Assembly (NCBI GenBank): GCA_047600605.1
Contig: JASGKK010000001.1
Location: 372,001 to 436,000 of the forward strand
Length of the DNA: 64,000 nt
Reading direction: 5' to 3'
Source: CAYMZZ01 sp047600605
GTDB lineage: Bacteria; Bacteroidota; Bacteroidia; Chitinophagales; Chitinophagaceae
This document shows positions 1 to 8,935 of this stretch, piece after piece. Under the pieces are notes generated by a model that was given only the letters and a program-made list of their open reading frames with translations, ran no database searches and was not told the origin of the DNA. Within the stretch, counting starts at the first letter, position 1; each line of letters opens with the position of its first letter. The position numbers were made by a program, and so were the translations under genes.

Positions 1-955
1 AAAGGGTTTTTAGCAAAGCAGCAAAACTGATCCAGTAAATATTACCTCCGCCATTCAGCACTTGTGCATATGCTTTTTGCAGTTCAGTAAGGTTATGCGC
101 AGCATCGCCGGCAACCGGAAGGGCCATTCGTTCGCTGGTAAAAAACAGGATCTGTCCATCGGGGCTCAGTGAGGGGCAATAATCCAGCTTACCTGAATTG
201 ATGAGGCGCAGGTTTTGAGCTGGCTGCCATTGTCCGTTCCTGTTTTTCTTACTCAGGTAAAGGTCTCCTCCTCCCATATCATCTGCCCGCCCATAAGCCG
301 TAAACAAAATATACTGTTCATCGGCCGATACAAAAGCATTGAATTCGTACCCCATACTGTTGATGGCTGCATCGAGGGCCTGTGGTTCTTCATAGTTGCT
401 GCCATTCCAGCGGGCAGCATAAATATCTTCTTTTCCCAATCCACGTCTGTAGGCAGCCGTAAAATAAAGCGTACCGTTGCGCGAAATGCTGGGATAAAAT
501 TCATCGGCTGCTGTGTTGACGGGGCTACCCAGGTTTACAGGTTGGCTCCATCCCGTGGCAGTCCGGCTCATACGCCAGATATCAAAATCTTTTGTTTTGC
601 TTCCTTCTACAGGCCTGTTGGATACAAAATAAAGTTGTTGCCCATCGGGCGAAAAACAAGGCTCCAGGTCGGCATACTGTCCCGAAAATGGAGCCACTGA
701 AGGGGCACTCCAGGTACCATTGGGTTGCTTACGGAGGCAGAGGATGGTTTGCAAACCACCTGCCGGTGCCTGCAGGGTATAATATACTTCCTGTCCATCC
801 GGCGAAAGTGCAAAGTCCCGTTCACGCAACGATGTATTTACCGGCAGCCGGTCAAAAAGACTGGCGGTGTCCGGTGCGTTGGGAAAAGGATTGTTCTGGG
901 CCACAGCCAGCTGAGTGGCCAGCAAGGTCAGCGTATAAATAAACAGCTTGTGCAT
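1..955 (-). CDS. exported PD40 beta-propeller protein, 3' end outside window
   Basis: The minus-strand frame is open from an ATG at 953-955 to the window edge (about 318 codons), so the C-terminus is missing. The first 20 or so residues form a signal peptide (MHKLFIYTLTLLATQLAVAQ). The rest holds repeated 'SPDGQxLYF' motifs, for example FALSPDGQEVYY, CFSPDGQQLYFVSNR, SISRNGTLYF, FVSADEQYILF and LSPDGQILFFTSER. These are the signature of WD40-like PD40/TolB-type propeller blades. Such proteins are periplasmic or surface-bound and often carry a C-terminal peptidase or OmpA domain, which cannot be judged here. It is divergent from the sensor kinase gene at 1156. Confidence 0.85.
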   Translation of the reverse strand, partial: MHKLFIYTLTLLATQLAVAQNNPFPNAPDTASLFDRLPVNTSLRERDFALSPDGQEVYYTLQAPAGGLQTILCLRKQPNGTWSAPSVAPFSGQYADLEPCFSPDGQQLYFVSNRPVEGSKTKDFDIWRMSRTATGWSQPVNLGSPVNTAADEFYPSISRNGTLYFTAAYRRGLGKEDIYAARWNGSNYEEPQALDAAINSMGYEFNAFVSADEQYILFTAYGRADDMGGGDLYLSKKNRNGQWQPAQNLRLINSGKLDYCPSLSPDGQILFFTSERMALPVAGDAAHNLTELQKAYAQVLNGGGNIYWISFAALLKTL

Positions 956-1155
956 ATTGATCAGATTAAAGGCAAAATAGAGGGTTGTATCTTGTTGCGG
1001 TATTCTTGTATACAGGAGGTACACCAGGGCCTATATAAAACGAGTCTTTTGGCATTTTGCCGCTAATAGGGCGAAAACCGGTGTTGATAGGTTGAAAGCT
1101 GTCTTTTTGCAGAGATGGGTCACCACAATTATAGAAAATAACGATTTTTAATCTT

Positions 1156-2235
1156 ATGCGGCATCGCCTCCTTTATCATCTCTTGTTTTGGATTGGGTAT
1201 GTTTTGTTTGAAACCTATGTTGAATTTGCCTGGATCAGTTCATCGTTTGCGTCCACTCCTCCCCTCGAGCGATGGATCATGGCGCTGGAAGCCGAATGTA
1301 CGCTGGTGCTGATAAAAGTGCCGTTGTGTTATTTCCTGTCTTATCTACTCAATACAGATGATCACGTCCTGTTTAAAGGAGCTCTGCGTAAAGTAACAAT
1401 TACGATATTATCATTTATCATTGCCACCCTGCTGCACCGGTTACTGATTGTTTTCTTTATACTGCCCTACTTCTACCATGAAGCGGCCTCTGCCAGCGCG
1501 CTCTTCGAGCCCAATCGCATCATGTCTTCTTTTCTTGATCTGATATTTGTGGCGGGCCTCCTGATTGCGTTTAACCAGTATCGTATGCAACATGCGATGA
1601 AGGAAAAACAAAAAGGCCTGGAAAAGGAAAAACTGGAGGCAGAGCTCAAGTTCCTGCGTGCACAGACCAATCCGCATTTTTTATTCAATACCCTCAATAA
1701 TATTTATGCGCTGGCCCGAAAAAAGGCTGACGAAACACCCGAGGTGGTGATGAAACTTTCCAAGCTGCTGCGGTTTATGTTGTATGAATCAGCCCGGCCC
1801 AGCATTACCCTGGCAGAAGAACTGCGTGTAATGGACGATTATATAGAACTGGAGCGTATCCGGTACGATGAGCGGCTGGAGATACAACTGGAGCGGTCGG
1901 TCGACAACGAGCAGCAAGCCATTGCTCCGCTTATATTGCTGCCGTTTGTAGAAAATGCATTTAAACATGGCGCCAGCGAAAGCCGTTTTCAATCGTTCAT
2001 CCATTTGAGCATCACACTTCAGGACGGAGTGCTTACCTTTATGATCAGTAATTCTATGGCAGAGGCCGATGATCATCCGATACAGGAAAATATCGGATTG
2101 AGTAATGTGCGCCGGCAATTACAGCTTATGTATCCGGATCATCAGCTGAGCCTGGAAAGCTTAAAGAACCGGTTTTCCGTTTGCCTTATCCTAAATCTCC
2201 AATCGTATGCAACAGTACCGGTGCATCATCGTTGA
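1156..2235 (+). CDS. LytS/YehU-type sensor histidine kinase
   Basis: A 359-residue membrane kinase of the His_kinase (PF06580) family. Four hydrophobic segments fill roughly residues 5-145, followed by a charged linker (KEKQKGLEKEKLEAELKFL). The phosphoacceptor motif QTNPHFLFNTLNN places the histidine at residue 174. A GHKL ATPase domain follows, with an N-box (LLPFVENAFKHGA) and a G-box (IGLSNVRRQLQLMY). The gene overlaps the LytTR response regulator by 29 bp, so the two are a translationally coupled two-component system. The input signal cannot be read from the sequence because there is no periplasmic sensor domain beyond the membrane segments. Confidence 0.93.
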   Translation: MRHRLLYHLLFWIGYVLFETYVEFAWISSSFASTPPLERWIMALEAECTLVLIKVPLCYFLSYLLNTDDHVLFKGALRKVTITILSFIIATLLHRLLIVFFILPYFYHEAASASALFEPNRIMSSFLDLIFVAGLLIAFNQYRMQHAMKEKQKGLEKEKLEAELKFLRAQTNPHFLFNTLNNIYALARKKADETPEVVMKLSKLLRFMLYESARPSITLAEELRVMDDYIELERIRYDERLEIQLERSVDNEQQAIAPLILLPFVENAFKHGASESRFQSFIHLSITLQDGVLTFMISNSMAEADDHPIQENIGLSNVRRQLQLMYPDHQLSLESLKNRFSVCLILNLQSYATVPVHHR

Positions 2236-2944
2236 AGACGAACCTCTGGCTGCCGAGGTGCTGGCTGATTATGTGCGTCAGGTACCCTTTCTGTCGCTGG
2301 CCAAAATTTGTCCAGATGCACTTTTTGCCATCGAATATCTGCAGCAGGAGCCGGTCGACCTGATTTTTCTGGATATTCATCTGCCCCGGCTTAAAGGGCT
2401 CGATTTTATTAAAACACTGCAGCAGCCACCGGCCATCATTGTCACTACTGCTTATCACGAATACGCCGTTCAGGGATATGAGTTGAATGTACTTGACTAC
2501 CTGTTAAAACCGATTGAGTTCAGCCGCTTCCTGCAGGCCGTCAATAAACTGCGGCAGGGACAGGTGCGCGCAACTGCTGTGGCTCCTGTGGTAACCGGCA
2601 TTGCCGAAAGACCTTTTCTCTATTTTAATGTAAGCAAGAAAAAAGTGCGTGTCTTTCTGGATGAAATATTGTACATCGAAAGTATTAAGGAATATATCCG
2701 CATCGTCACTCCGCGTCAGTCGATTCTGACCAAGTTTCAGTTAGGACAGGTTGAAGAAATGCTCACGCGCAACAATTTTTTACGTGTGCATCGTTCATTC
2801 ATCGTATCGCGCGATAAGATTGATGCATTTACAGCTACAGATGTAGAGATCAATAAACACCTCATTCCTATCGGACGGAGTTATAAGGAAGTCGTGCTGG
2901 CCATCCTCGACAGTTCTGCTGCGGAGCCCGGACAACCTGCCTGA
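2207..2944 (+). CDS. LytTR-family response regulator
   Basis: A 245-residue regulator. The receiver domain covers residues 1-115, with acidic residues E10/D11, phosphoacceptor D56 in LIFLDIHLPRLKG, and the switch region VTTAYHEYAVQGYELNVLDYL followed by the K of LLKP. A LytTR DNA-binding domain covers about 130-235 (VFLDEILYIESIKEYIRI, LRVHRSFIVSRDKI, IPIGRSYK). It starts inside the end of the sensor kinase gene, so kinase and regulator should be co-produced. Targets are unknown; LytTR regulators bind paired direct repeats, and none was identified nearby. Confidence 0.94.
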   Translation: MQQYRCIIVEDEPLAAEVLADYVRQVPFLSLAKICPDALFAIEYLQQEPVDLIFLDIHLPRLKGLDFIKTLQQPPAIIVTTAYHEYAVQGYELNVLDYLLKPIEFSRFLQAVNKLRQGQVRATAVAPVVTGIAERPFLYFNVSKKKVRVFLDEILYIESIKEYIRIVTPRQSILTKFQLGQVEEMLTRNNFLRVHRSFIVSRDKIDAFTATDVEINKHLIPIGRSYKEVVLAILDSSAAEPGQPA

Positions 2945-3290
2945 TCATAAACCGGCTCAACCGGCATTACTGACCTATCAATGCAGCCTACCTCCCTATC
3001 AGCGTATTGATGTTGCGGCAATAGCTGTATATGCGGCAGAAAACAGCCATGGTTTGTTTCCCTAAAAACCGGTTACAAACATTCCTAGTTTAGCATGTAC
3101 ACAGGTATTTTGAAATGGCAGCAATTGTTGCCTGTATTTATACGCCAGATCACCGGTGCCTTTTCAGGCCACGCCCGTTGCCGTGGGAAATAATACGCGG
3201 GATATTTTTAAATCCGGTCCTTTGGTCAAGTAAAACGAATGGATAAATAGCTGTGTGATAGTGTGGCAGCCGCACCATTTTAAGCTGGCT
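2945..3290. other. intergenic stretch without a recognisable gene
   Basis: About 345 bp between the convergent LytTR regulator and GNAT genes. I see no open frame that looks coding, no RNA gene and no repeat. It ends at the hairpin placed next to the GNAT stop codon. Confidence 0.5.
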
Positions 3291-3323
3291 GAAAAGGCGG
3301 GTATATTCATACCGGCCTTTTTT
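3291..3323 (-). terminator. intrinsic terminator after GNAT gene
   Basis: A 9-bp stem (3296-3304 with 3310-3318 region, one mismatch) has an A-run on one side and a T-run on the other, so it could work on both strands. It overlaps the TAA stop of the minus-strand GNAT gene. Confidence 0.7.
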
Positions 3324-3852
3324 ATTGCAGTTGTTTTTTCATGAGCCAGTCTGTCTGCACATCGTCTCCCAGCACAAAGGGATGTTCGGAGAATTTGACA
3401 AAACCGTTTTTTTCATAAAAACGAATTGCCCGCTGATTATGCTCCCATACACCCAGCCACACCTGATCACAGCCTGCCTGCTTTGCCCGCTCTATACATT
3501 GCTCCATCAGGCAGTGCCCGACACCGGTGCCGATAGCTGTTTTTTCTACATATAACCGGGCAATCTCCATAGCCTTACTCTCGCCAAGTGAGGGCGGATT
3601 ATTATTAAAACGAAGTCGTGCATATCCCTGCGCTTCCCTGCCTGTGAATGCCAGGAGAAATAAATTGCCGGGAGCGCCTACTTCTTCGACCAGTTTCTGA
3701 AAAGTGAATTGCTCATCCATAAACTTATCCATATCCGTGGCCTTATTGCTGGCGGCGAATGTATCATAAAATGTACGCCGGCTCATATCTGCAATCAAGG
3801 GAGCTTCTGTCGGCTCTGCTTCACGGATTGTCAACATAGGGTGATTGCTCAT
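3322..3852 (-). CDS. GNAT family N-acetyltransferase (PaiA-like)
   Basis: The product has 176 residues from the ATG at 3850-3852 (MSNHPMLTIREAEP). The frame is open further upstream, but that would overlap the preceding gene and precede the normal GNAT N-terminus. The acetyl-CoA-binding motif A is visible as IGTGVGHCLMEQCI, with the conserved C-terminal motif NQRAIRFYEKNGFV. The opening 'RTFYDTFAASN' resembles PaiA-type polyamine acetyltransferases, but the substrate is only inferred. It lies directly downstream of, and codirectional with, the secreted-protein gene at 3899. Confidence 0.88.
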   Translation of the reverse strand: MSNHPMLTIREAEPTEAPLIADMSRRTFYDTFAASNKATDMDKFMDEQFTFQKLVEEVGAPGNLFLLAFTGREAQGYARLRFNNNPPSLGESKAMEIARLYVEKTAIGTGVGHCLMEQCIERAKQAGCDQVWLGVWEHNQRAIRFYEKNGFVKFSEHPFVLGDDVQTDWLMKKQLQ

Positions 3853-3898
3853 GGTGATTACATTTTTATCAATAGGTAATATATTGCACAAAGTGGTA

Positions 3899-4615
3899 TC
3901 ATTTTTCCCTGCTCCATATTTCATGCAGCGGATCGCCTTTGCTGCTTTTACCGCTGTGATGCCAGTCATTGCCTTTTACTTCGCCCGAGAAACTGAGCGA
4001 AGCGCCCACACGTGAGCTGTCGCGCGAAAAGAATTCAATGGTTTCTGTATACTGGTTGTTGATGAAGGTATAGGTACCGCCGCCGGTGCCAAAAAACTCA
4101 TGTGTAGCCGGATTGATCGCCATCCACTGAAACCGGTTACCGGTCAGTAGTTTTAATGTCTTGCGGTCTGCTTTAGGTATCTGGTTCATTTCGCCACCCT
4201 GCATCCGGCCGCTGATGCGCCAGTTGCCTGCTAAATCTCCTTTGCCATCGTCGCCCTGTTGCCAGCTGCTGATGCCGGCACCCATATCAAGTGTAAGAGT
4301 TTTGCCTTTACGGGTATAATTATAGGAAAAAGGCTGGCCTATCCGGTCTTTTACCTGTGTGTCAAATTCGATGGTGATATGTGCAGTACTTCCATCAAAC
4401 CGGATGGGACCACCAAAGCTGCGAATGAATTTTTTATTGGCTTTGTCAAAAGCTGTCCAGGTAAAATACTGGTCTTTGATCAGTATCCATTGCTCTTCCT
4501 GTCCCTGGCGGGCCTGCCAGGAGCCTTCGTTGAGTTCGGCATTATGGATGGGCAGCTTAGCTGCTGTGGCCAGTACAAGTATCGCAGCGCTGCAGATCAG
4601 GAGTATAACTTTCAT
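3899..4615 (-). CDS. exported protein with two tandem related domains
   Basis: A 238-residue protein with an N-terminal signal peptide (MKVILLICSAAILVLATAA). I do not recognise a named function. The mature part looks like an internal duplication. Each half starts with a 'G-S/N-W' motif, then has a 'W-x-A' segment (YFTWTAFDK and RFQWMAINP), a 'GGxxxF' segment and a 'T-I-E-F' strand (ITIEFDTQV and ETIEFFSRD), a layout suggesting lipocalin-like beta structure. It is probably periplasmic or anchored in the envelope. It is transcribed with the downstream GNAT gene (47 bp gap from the chosen start). Confidence 0.75.
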   Translation of the reverse strand: MKVILLICSAAILVLATAAKLPIHNAELNEGSWQARQGQEEQWILIKDQYFTWTAFDKANKKFIRSFGGPIRFDGSTAHITIEFDTQVKDRIGQPFSYNYTRKGKTLTLDMGAGISSWQQGDDGKGDLAGNWRISGRMQGGEMNQIPKADRKTLKLLTGNRFQWMAINPATHEFFGTGGGTYTFINNQYTETIEFFSRDSSRVGASLSFSGEVKGNDWHHSGKSSKGDPLHEIWSREK

Positions 4616-4675
4616 GTGGCAAGCTTTTTTTAAGTTACTGATTTATGGTTTATAGGGCGATGTATGCTGGAATAC

Positions 4676-4716
4676 AAAAAGCGCTCCATGGTTGGTGGAG
4701 CGCTTTAATTTTTTTT
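4676..4716 (-). terminator. intrinsic terminator after thiolase gene
   Basis: A perfect stem GCGCTCCA / TGGAGCGC (4681-4688 with 4696-4703), extended by A:T pairs, with T-runs on both strands. It lies 6 bp past the thiolase stop. Confidence 0.85.
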
Positions 4717-4721
4717 ATGGA

Positions 4722-5903
4722 TCAATCAATATTCTCAATCACCATGGCCGAAGCCCCGCCTCCGCCATTACAGATACCGGCGGCGCCATATCTGGCTTTG
4801 TTGGTTTTAAGGACGTTTAGCAAGGTCACGATGATACGTGCGCCACTGGCACCCAGGGGATGACCGATTGATACGGCTCCGCCATGTGCATTGACACGGG
4901 CCGGATCCAGTTTCATACGGCGGGAGTTTTCGATGCCTACTACAGCGAACGCTTCGTTGAGTTCCCAGTAATCAATATCATTCATCGTCAAACCGGCTTT
5001 TGCAACTGCTTTTGGTACAGCCAGTGACGGTGTGGTGGTAAACCATTGCGGTGCCTGTTCTGCATCAGCATAGGCGCGGATACGGGCCAGTGGCTTCAAT
5101 CCAAGCTCTTCAGCCTTTTCCTTACTCATGAGTACCAGGGCGGCTGCACCATCATTCATGGTAGATGCATTGGCCGCAGTCACCGTTCCGTCTTTCTGGA
5201 AAGCGGGGCTTAATGAGGGTATCTTATCAAATTTTACATTGTAGGGCTCTTCATCTTTAGCAAATACGATGGGATCACCTTTGCGCTGCGGAATTTCCAC
5301 CGGCACTACTTCTGCATCAAACAGACCGGCTTCCCAGGCACGCTGGCTGCGCTGATAACTTTCTATGGCAAACTGATCCTGCTCTTCGCGACTGATGCCG
5401 CATTCTTTGGCACAGAGTTCTGCCGCATTGCCCATGGCTTTGCCATCGTATACATCTGTAAGGCCATCTTTGGCGAGACCATCGAGCATGGAGACATTGC
5501 CATATTTATTGCCCCAGCGCATTTGCTCTGCATAAAAAGGCACATTGCTCATGCTTTCCATACCACCGGCAACCACCACATCGGCATCGCCCAGTAAAAT
5601 ACTCTGTACTGCCTGCGCAATGGCTTTCATGCCACTGGCACAAACTTTATTTACAGTGGTACAGTTTACCTGATCAGGCAAACCTGCAAAACGGGCTACC
5701 TGCCGGGCTGGCGCCTGACCAAGATTGGCCTGGATCACACAACCCATCAGCAGATCCTGCACCTGCTCGGGTTTAAGGCCGGCGCGGCTTACCGCAGCCT
5801 TTACTGCTATTGCACCTAATTGCGTAGCCGAAAGCGATTTAAGCGATCCTCCAAAACTGCCTATTGGGGTTCTTACTGCCGATACGATATAGACTTCTTT
5901 CAT
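4722..5903 (-). CDS. atoB: acetyl-CoA C-acetyltransferase (thiolase)
   Basis: A 393-residue thiolase of normal biosynthetic/degradative thiolase II length. All three catalytic residues are in canonical places: C88 (VNKVCASGMKA), H348 (SIGHPLGASGAR) and C378 (GICNGGGGAS). The GGMESMSN motif is present. It condenses two acetyl-CoA, or cleaves acetoacetyl-CoA, in the cytoplasm. No other fatty-acid or ketone-body gene is adjacent, although an HMG-CoA-lyase-like gene lies at 44.8 kb. A monocistronic unit is likely, with a terminator immediately downstream. The gene symbol is by family (atoB/thl/phaA cannot be separated). Confidence 0.95.
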   Translation of the reverse strand: MKEVYIVSAVRTPIGSFGGSLKSLSATQLGAIAVKAAVSRAGLKPEQVQDLLMGCVIQANLGQAPARQVARFAGLPDQVNCTTVNKVCASGMKAIAQAVQSILLGDADVVVAGGMESMSNVPFYAEQMRWGNKYGNVSMLDGLAKDGLTDVYDGKAMGNAAELCAKECGISREEQDQFAIESYQRSQRAWEAGLFDAEVVPVEIPQRKGDPIVFAKDEEPYNVKFDKIPSLSPAFQKDGTVTAANASTMNDGAAALVLMSKEKAEELGLKPLARIRAYADAEQAPQWFTTTPSLAVPKAVAKAGLTMNDIDYWELNEAFAVVGIENSRRMKLDPARVNAHGGAVSIGHPLGASGARIIVTLLNVLKTNKARYGAAGICNGGGGASAMVIENID

Positions 5904-6154
5904 ATAGTTTTTTTAGCAAAAAGCGTTGTAAAGATAACGATTGTTAGTGTAATAGGTTGGGCGTAATTTATGAGAAGACGAGGTAAATGTGCCAGTGTGC
6001 CAATGAAACCTTTATGTCCCTGGCTGTTACCATAAATGGTGGATGAAGTGTTGATACACCGATCTGGCACCGCAGCGTGCTGATCAGGCGGTCACGAATC
6101 TGATGCGGAATGGAACTCTTTACCAGATAATTTTTCCCGGACAACAGTGATGCC

Positions 6155-6162
6155 TACCTTTG
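6155..6162 (+). promoter_or_regulatory. Bacteroidota -7 promoter element
   Basis: TACCTTTG matches the TAnnTTTG consensus of the Bacteroidota primary sigma factor and lies 23 bp before the ATG at 6186. This favours that start over the in-frame GTG at 6147. Confidence 0.55.
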
Positions 6163-6185
6163 CATTTCCTCTAAACCGAAGAAGA

Positions 6186-6875
6186 ATGAAAGCGATCTGT
6201 ATCCTGCCTCTCCTGCTCATCAGTTTCATTTCTGGTATTGCGCAAACCAGCTCATCTGATATCAGCACCGATGAATTTGAAAAAGCCATCCGGCAAAAAG
6301 ATATACAGCTCCTGGACGTACGTACGATGGGTGAATACCAGTCCGGTCATATAACAGGAGCCTTTCAGGCCAACTGGAATGATCAGAAAGAATTTAAAGA
6401 GCGGATTCTCGCCCTCGATAAAAATAAACCGGTATATGTGTACTGTCTCGCCGGTCCGCGCAGCACTGCCGCTACCGCCTGGCTTAATCAGAATGGGTTT
6501 AAGGCCTATAACATGATCGGTGGCATGAATGCCTGGAAACGCGCCGGCAAAGCTGTAGAACAGCAGGAATCGGTCAGCCAGATCACTCCCGGTACCTTCA
6601 CAGAGATGCTGCCTGCCCAGGGCATTGCGCTGGTTGATATCGGTGCTGCCTGGTGTCCGCCCTGCAAAAAAATGCAACCTGTAGTAGATAGCCTGGAGGC
6701 GTCTGCTAAGGGCAAGTATACCGTTATACGCATTGATGGCGGTGCGCAAACCGATCTGGCCACTTATCTCAAGGCCGATACTTTTCCCACATTTATCATT
6801 TATAAAGACAGGAAAGAGATCTGGCGTGGGCAGGGAGTAATGACTGCCGCCACGCTGAGCAAACAGTTGAAATAA
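6186..6875 (+). CDS. exported rhodanese-thioredoxin fusion protein
   Basis: The product has 229 residues from ATG 6186, which starts a clear signal peptide (MKAICILPLLLISFISGIAQ). Residues about 25-110 are a rhodanese domain (LLDVRTMGEYQSGHI) with active-site loop YCLAGPRS containing the catalytic cysteine. Residues about 125-229 are a thioredoxin fold with the redox motif WCPPCKK and the cis-proline region FPTF. Rhodanese handles persulfide sulfur and thioredoxin reduces disulfides, so the fusion probably performs sulfur or disulfide chemistry in the periplasm. The substrate is unknown. It is convergent with the methyltransferase gene, with only 2 bp between the stops. Confidence 0.9.
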   Translation: MKAICILPLLLISFISGIAQTSSSDISTDEFEKAIRQKDIQLLDVRTMGEYQSGHITGAFQANWNDQKEFKERILALDKNKPVYVYCLAGPRSTAATAWLNQNGFKAYNMIGGMNAWKRAGKAVEQQESVSQITPGTFTEMLPAQGIALVDIGAAWCPPCKKMQPVVDSLEASAKGKYTVIRIDGGAQTDLATYLKADTFPTFIIYKDRKEIWRGQGVMTAATLSKQLK

Positions 6876-6877
6876 GC

Positions 6878-7633
6878 TTAGGGTTTATTTTGTAATACCC
6901 ATACCTGCATGGGCAACTGATCTTTGCTAACCAGCACTTCTTCGCGATGAATACAATAAGGAAGCATGGCTTCTACAAATGGTTTGGCCATTAATCGTTG
7001 CGGAGTACTCAGCCATACCGGTATGCCCTGCTCAATTATTTTATACAGGCTGTTTTGTAAGGCGGGAAAATGCACGGGGTCGTAGTTTACATCACTGAGC
7101 AAAAGTATATCAGCATCTATAGTAGCAGGGATGTCTTCCCAGCTGCCGGCTGTCGCTTTTAAATTGGTCAGCCCATTTTTATTTGCCGACAGGTTGATAT
7201 AAGGAATGGCCTGCGGTTGTTGTTCGGTACAACAGACATGCTGAGCCCTATGTGCTGCCAGCAATGAAGGCAGGCCCAATCCGGCTGCCAGTTCCCACAC
7301 TCTTTTACCGTTAATCTCATCTGCATGTTTTGTTATAAACTGGCAGAGTGCTTCGGCGGCGGGCCATACCCGCGACCAGAAAGCATCCTGCGGTTGGCGG
7401 CTGTAGTACGACTGCACCATGGCGGTATCGGGTACGCATAGCCATACATCCTGCCCGGCAAAGGAAAACTGCTGCTCCGTATAGGGAAATATGTGTGTTG
7501 TGGTAGAAATAATGCTGCAAAGATGCTGTAATCCGTTCAATTGATGCAGTAGATGTGGCGATTCATGTAGGAAGACCTTTTGAATGGGGAATAAAGCTAT
7601 TAGTTTGCTGCATCCTAAAAGAAATACATCCAT
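6878..7633 (-). CDS. METTL21-like class I SAM methyltransferase
   Basis: The SAM-binding motif I is WELAAGLGLPSLLAA. The post-motif 'LLLSDVNYDP' is the DxxY-type signature of the Methyltransf_16/METTL21 group, which mostly methylates protein lysines; the substrate here is inferred only. The catalytic domain begins near residue 70 of this start (251 residues). The N-terminal stretch has no clear family match. The ATG at 7631-7633 overlaps the divergent ATG of the CPBP protease at 7632; an upstream ATG at 7690 would run into that gene. The true start may therefore be further downstream at a non-ATG codon. Confidence 0.8.
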   Translation of the reverse strand: MDVFLLGCSKLIALFPIQKVFLHESPHLLHQLNGLQHLCSIISTTTHIFPYTEQQFSFAGQDVWLCVPDTAMVQSYYSRQPQDAFWSRVWPAAEALCQFITKHADEINGKRVWELAAGLGLPSLLAAHRAQHVCCTEQQPQAIPYINLSANKNGLTNLKATAGSWEDIPATIDADILLLSDVNYDPVHFPALQNSLYKIIEQGIPVWLSTPQRLMAKPFVEAMLPYCIHREEVLVSKDQLPMQVWVLQNKP

Positions 7634-8333
7634 GATAACTCTGCAGGCAGCTCCCCGCTGGTGGCGTATTGTAATGTCTTTGTTTGCCATAGCCTTTCCT
7701 TACTGGCTGATGCGAAGCGGATTGTTTCGTTTCCCCTGGACCTTTGTGGTTATTATTCTGTTTATTCTCGTATGGGCATGGGTTACCGGTATTAAACCAA
7801 AGAAATTGGGGTTTGCAAAAATCCATCGCCCGTTTAACTGGCTGGGCCTTGTTTTACTTACTGCAGTGTTGCTTGAATTGCTGATGGACTGGCTGATACA
7901 GCCGGGCATTAACCGCATTTTTAATGAAGTACCTGACTATAGTTATTTCAATTCCCTTGAAGGTGATTTGCCCCGTTATTTACGGATGCTGGCTTTTATG
8001 CTCATCAGCGCTGCCGTAGGCGAGGAATTGCTGTTCAGAAGTTTCATGTTTTATCATCTGGAGCAATTGCTGCCACCCGGGCGATGGCGGTCTGCGCTCA
8101 TATGCCTCATCCCTGCCCTGCTGTTTGGCTGGGCGCATGCCTATGAAGGCACTGCCGGTATTGTCGTCACCGGCATCTGGGGCCTCTTGTTTGGACTCAT
8201 TTACCTGCAAAGCCGCAATATCTGGCTGCTGATGGCGGTACATGCCTGCATTGATCTTGTTTTTCTCACACTGGCCTATACAGGAAAGCTTTCTTATTAT
8301 GAATTGCCGGGCAGACTGATCTGGGGACAATGA
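7632..8333 (+). CDS. CPBP family intramembrane metalloprotease (CAAX/Abi type)
   Basis: The product has 233 residues with about six membrane segments. The CPBP motifs are complete: the EExxxR motif in VGEELLFRSFMF, the second motif FGWAHAYEG with its histidine, and the third histidine in MAVHACIDL. These residues build the metal site of the Rce1-like intramembrane glutamic/metalloproteases. The start chosen is the ATG at 7632; an in-frame ATG lies at 7584. The role in bacteria is often unknown, ranging from bacteriocin self-immunity to membrane protein processing, and the neighbours give no clue. Confidence 0.9.
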   Translation: MITLQAAPRWWRIVMSLFAIAFPYWLMRSGLFRFPWTFVVIILFILVWAWVTGIKPKKLGFAKIHRPFNWLGLVLLTAVLLELLMDWLIQPGINRIFNEVPDYSYFNSLEGDLPRYLRMLAFMLISAAVGEELLFRSFMFYHLEQLLPPGRWRSALICLIPALLFGWAHAYEGTAGIVVTGIWGLLFGLIYLQSRNIWLLMAVHACIDLVFLTLAYTGKLSYYELPGRLIWGQ

Positions 8334-8354
8334 TGGTTTGGAATACCCCGCCTG

Positions 8355-8903
8355 TTAGTGATTGGCTGAGTCAGTTCCGGGCAGTTCCAGGTGAAGTAAG
8401 GGATAAGGTTTGCCCATTCCATCGGTGGCAGACCGTCCCTTTACTTCAAATCCCATATGCCGATAAAAAGCCAGTGCCTGCTGATTTTCTTCATTTACAT
8501 CCACTTTGATGGCATTACATTGCTGCATAGCATAGTGCATCATTTGCCTGCGAATTCCTTTGCCCCTCATGGCAGTTGCTATAAAGAGCATTTCTATTTT
8601 ACGGTCTTCAATACCCATAAAAGCCTGCATATCTCCCGCTTCATCAAAAAAACCATAGAGGTCTACCGATTCAGGAAAACTGTCTTGCAATAAATCGCGG
8701 ATGAGTTGAAAATCGGCCGGCTTCAGAAAATGATGCGTAGCCAGCACGGAGTCTTCCCATATGCGCATGATATCTGTATGCCGGGACAGGTTGATAGCGG
8801 TGATCACTTTTTTCGGAAAAATAGGTGAATAAACGTCATGAATCCTGACGAATTGTATCAGCGGTTGCTGAAATTGATCCTGATTGCCTAAATTCGGCGG
8901 CAT
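8355..8903 (-). CDS. GNAT acetyltransferase, YjaB-like
   Basis: The body matches the YjaB group: 'RIWEDSVLATHHFL' near the N-terminus, 'VDVNEENQQALAFYRHMGF' and the C-terminal 'GRSATDGMGKPYPLLHLEL'. With the ATG at 8901-8903 it has 182 residues, about 35 more than E. coli YjaB. A GTG at 8805-8807 (VITAINLSRH) gives 150 residues, close to family length, and leaves a more normal divergent promoter space before the peptidase gene at 8936. The shorter form may be correct. The substrate is unknown. Confidence 0.85.
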   Translation of the reverse strand: MPPNLGNQDQFQQPLIQFVRIHDVYSPIFPKKVITAINLSRHTDIMRIWEDSVLATHHFLKPADFQLIRDLLQDSFPESVDLYGFFDEAGDMQAFMGIEDRKIEMLFIATAMRGKGIRRQMMHYAMQQCNAIKVDVNEENQQALAFYRHMGFEVKGRSATDGMGKPYPLLHLELPGTDSANH

Positions 8904-8935
8904 ATTTCACTTACCTGTTCACTAAAACGATACAA

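Noticed and set aside
215..1066. Three overlapping plus-strand frames near the left edge
   Set aside because: The minus strand carries a continuous PD40 protein frame through this region; the plus-strand translations are not protein-like.
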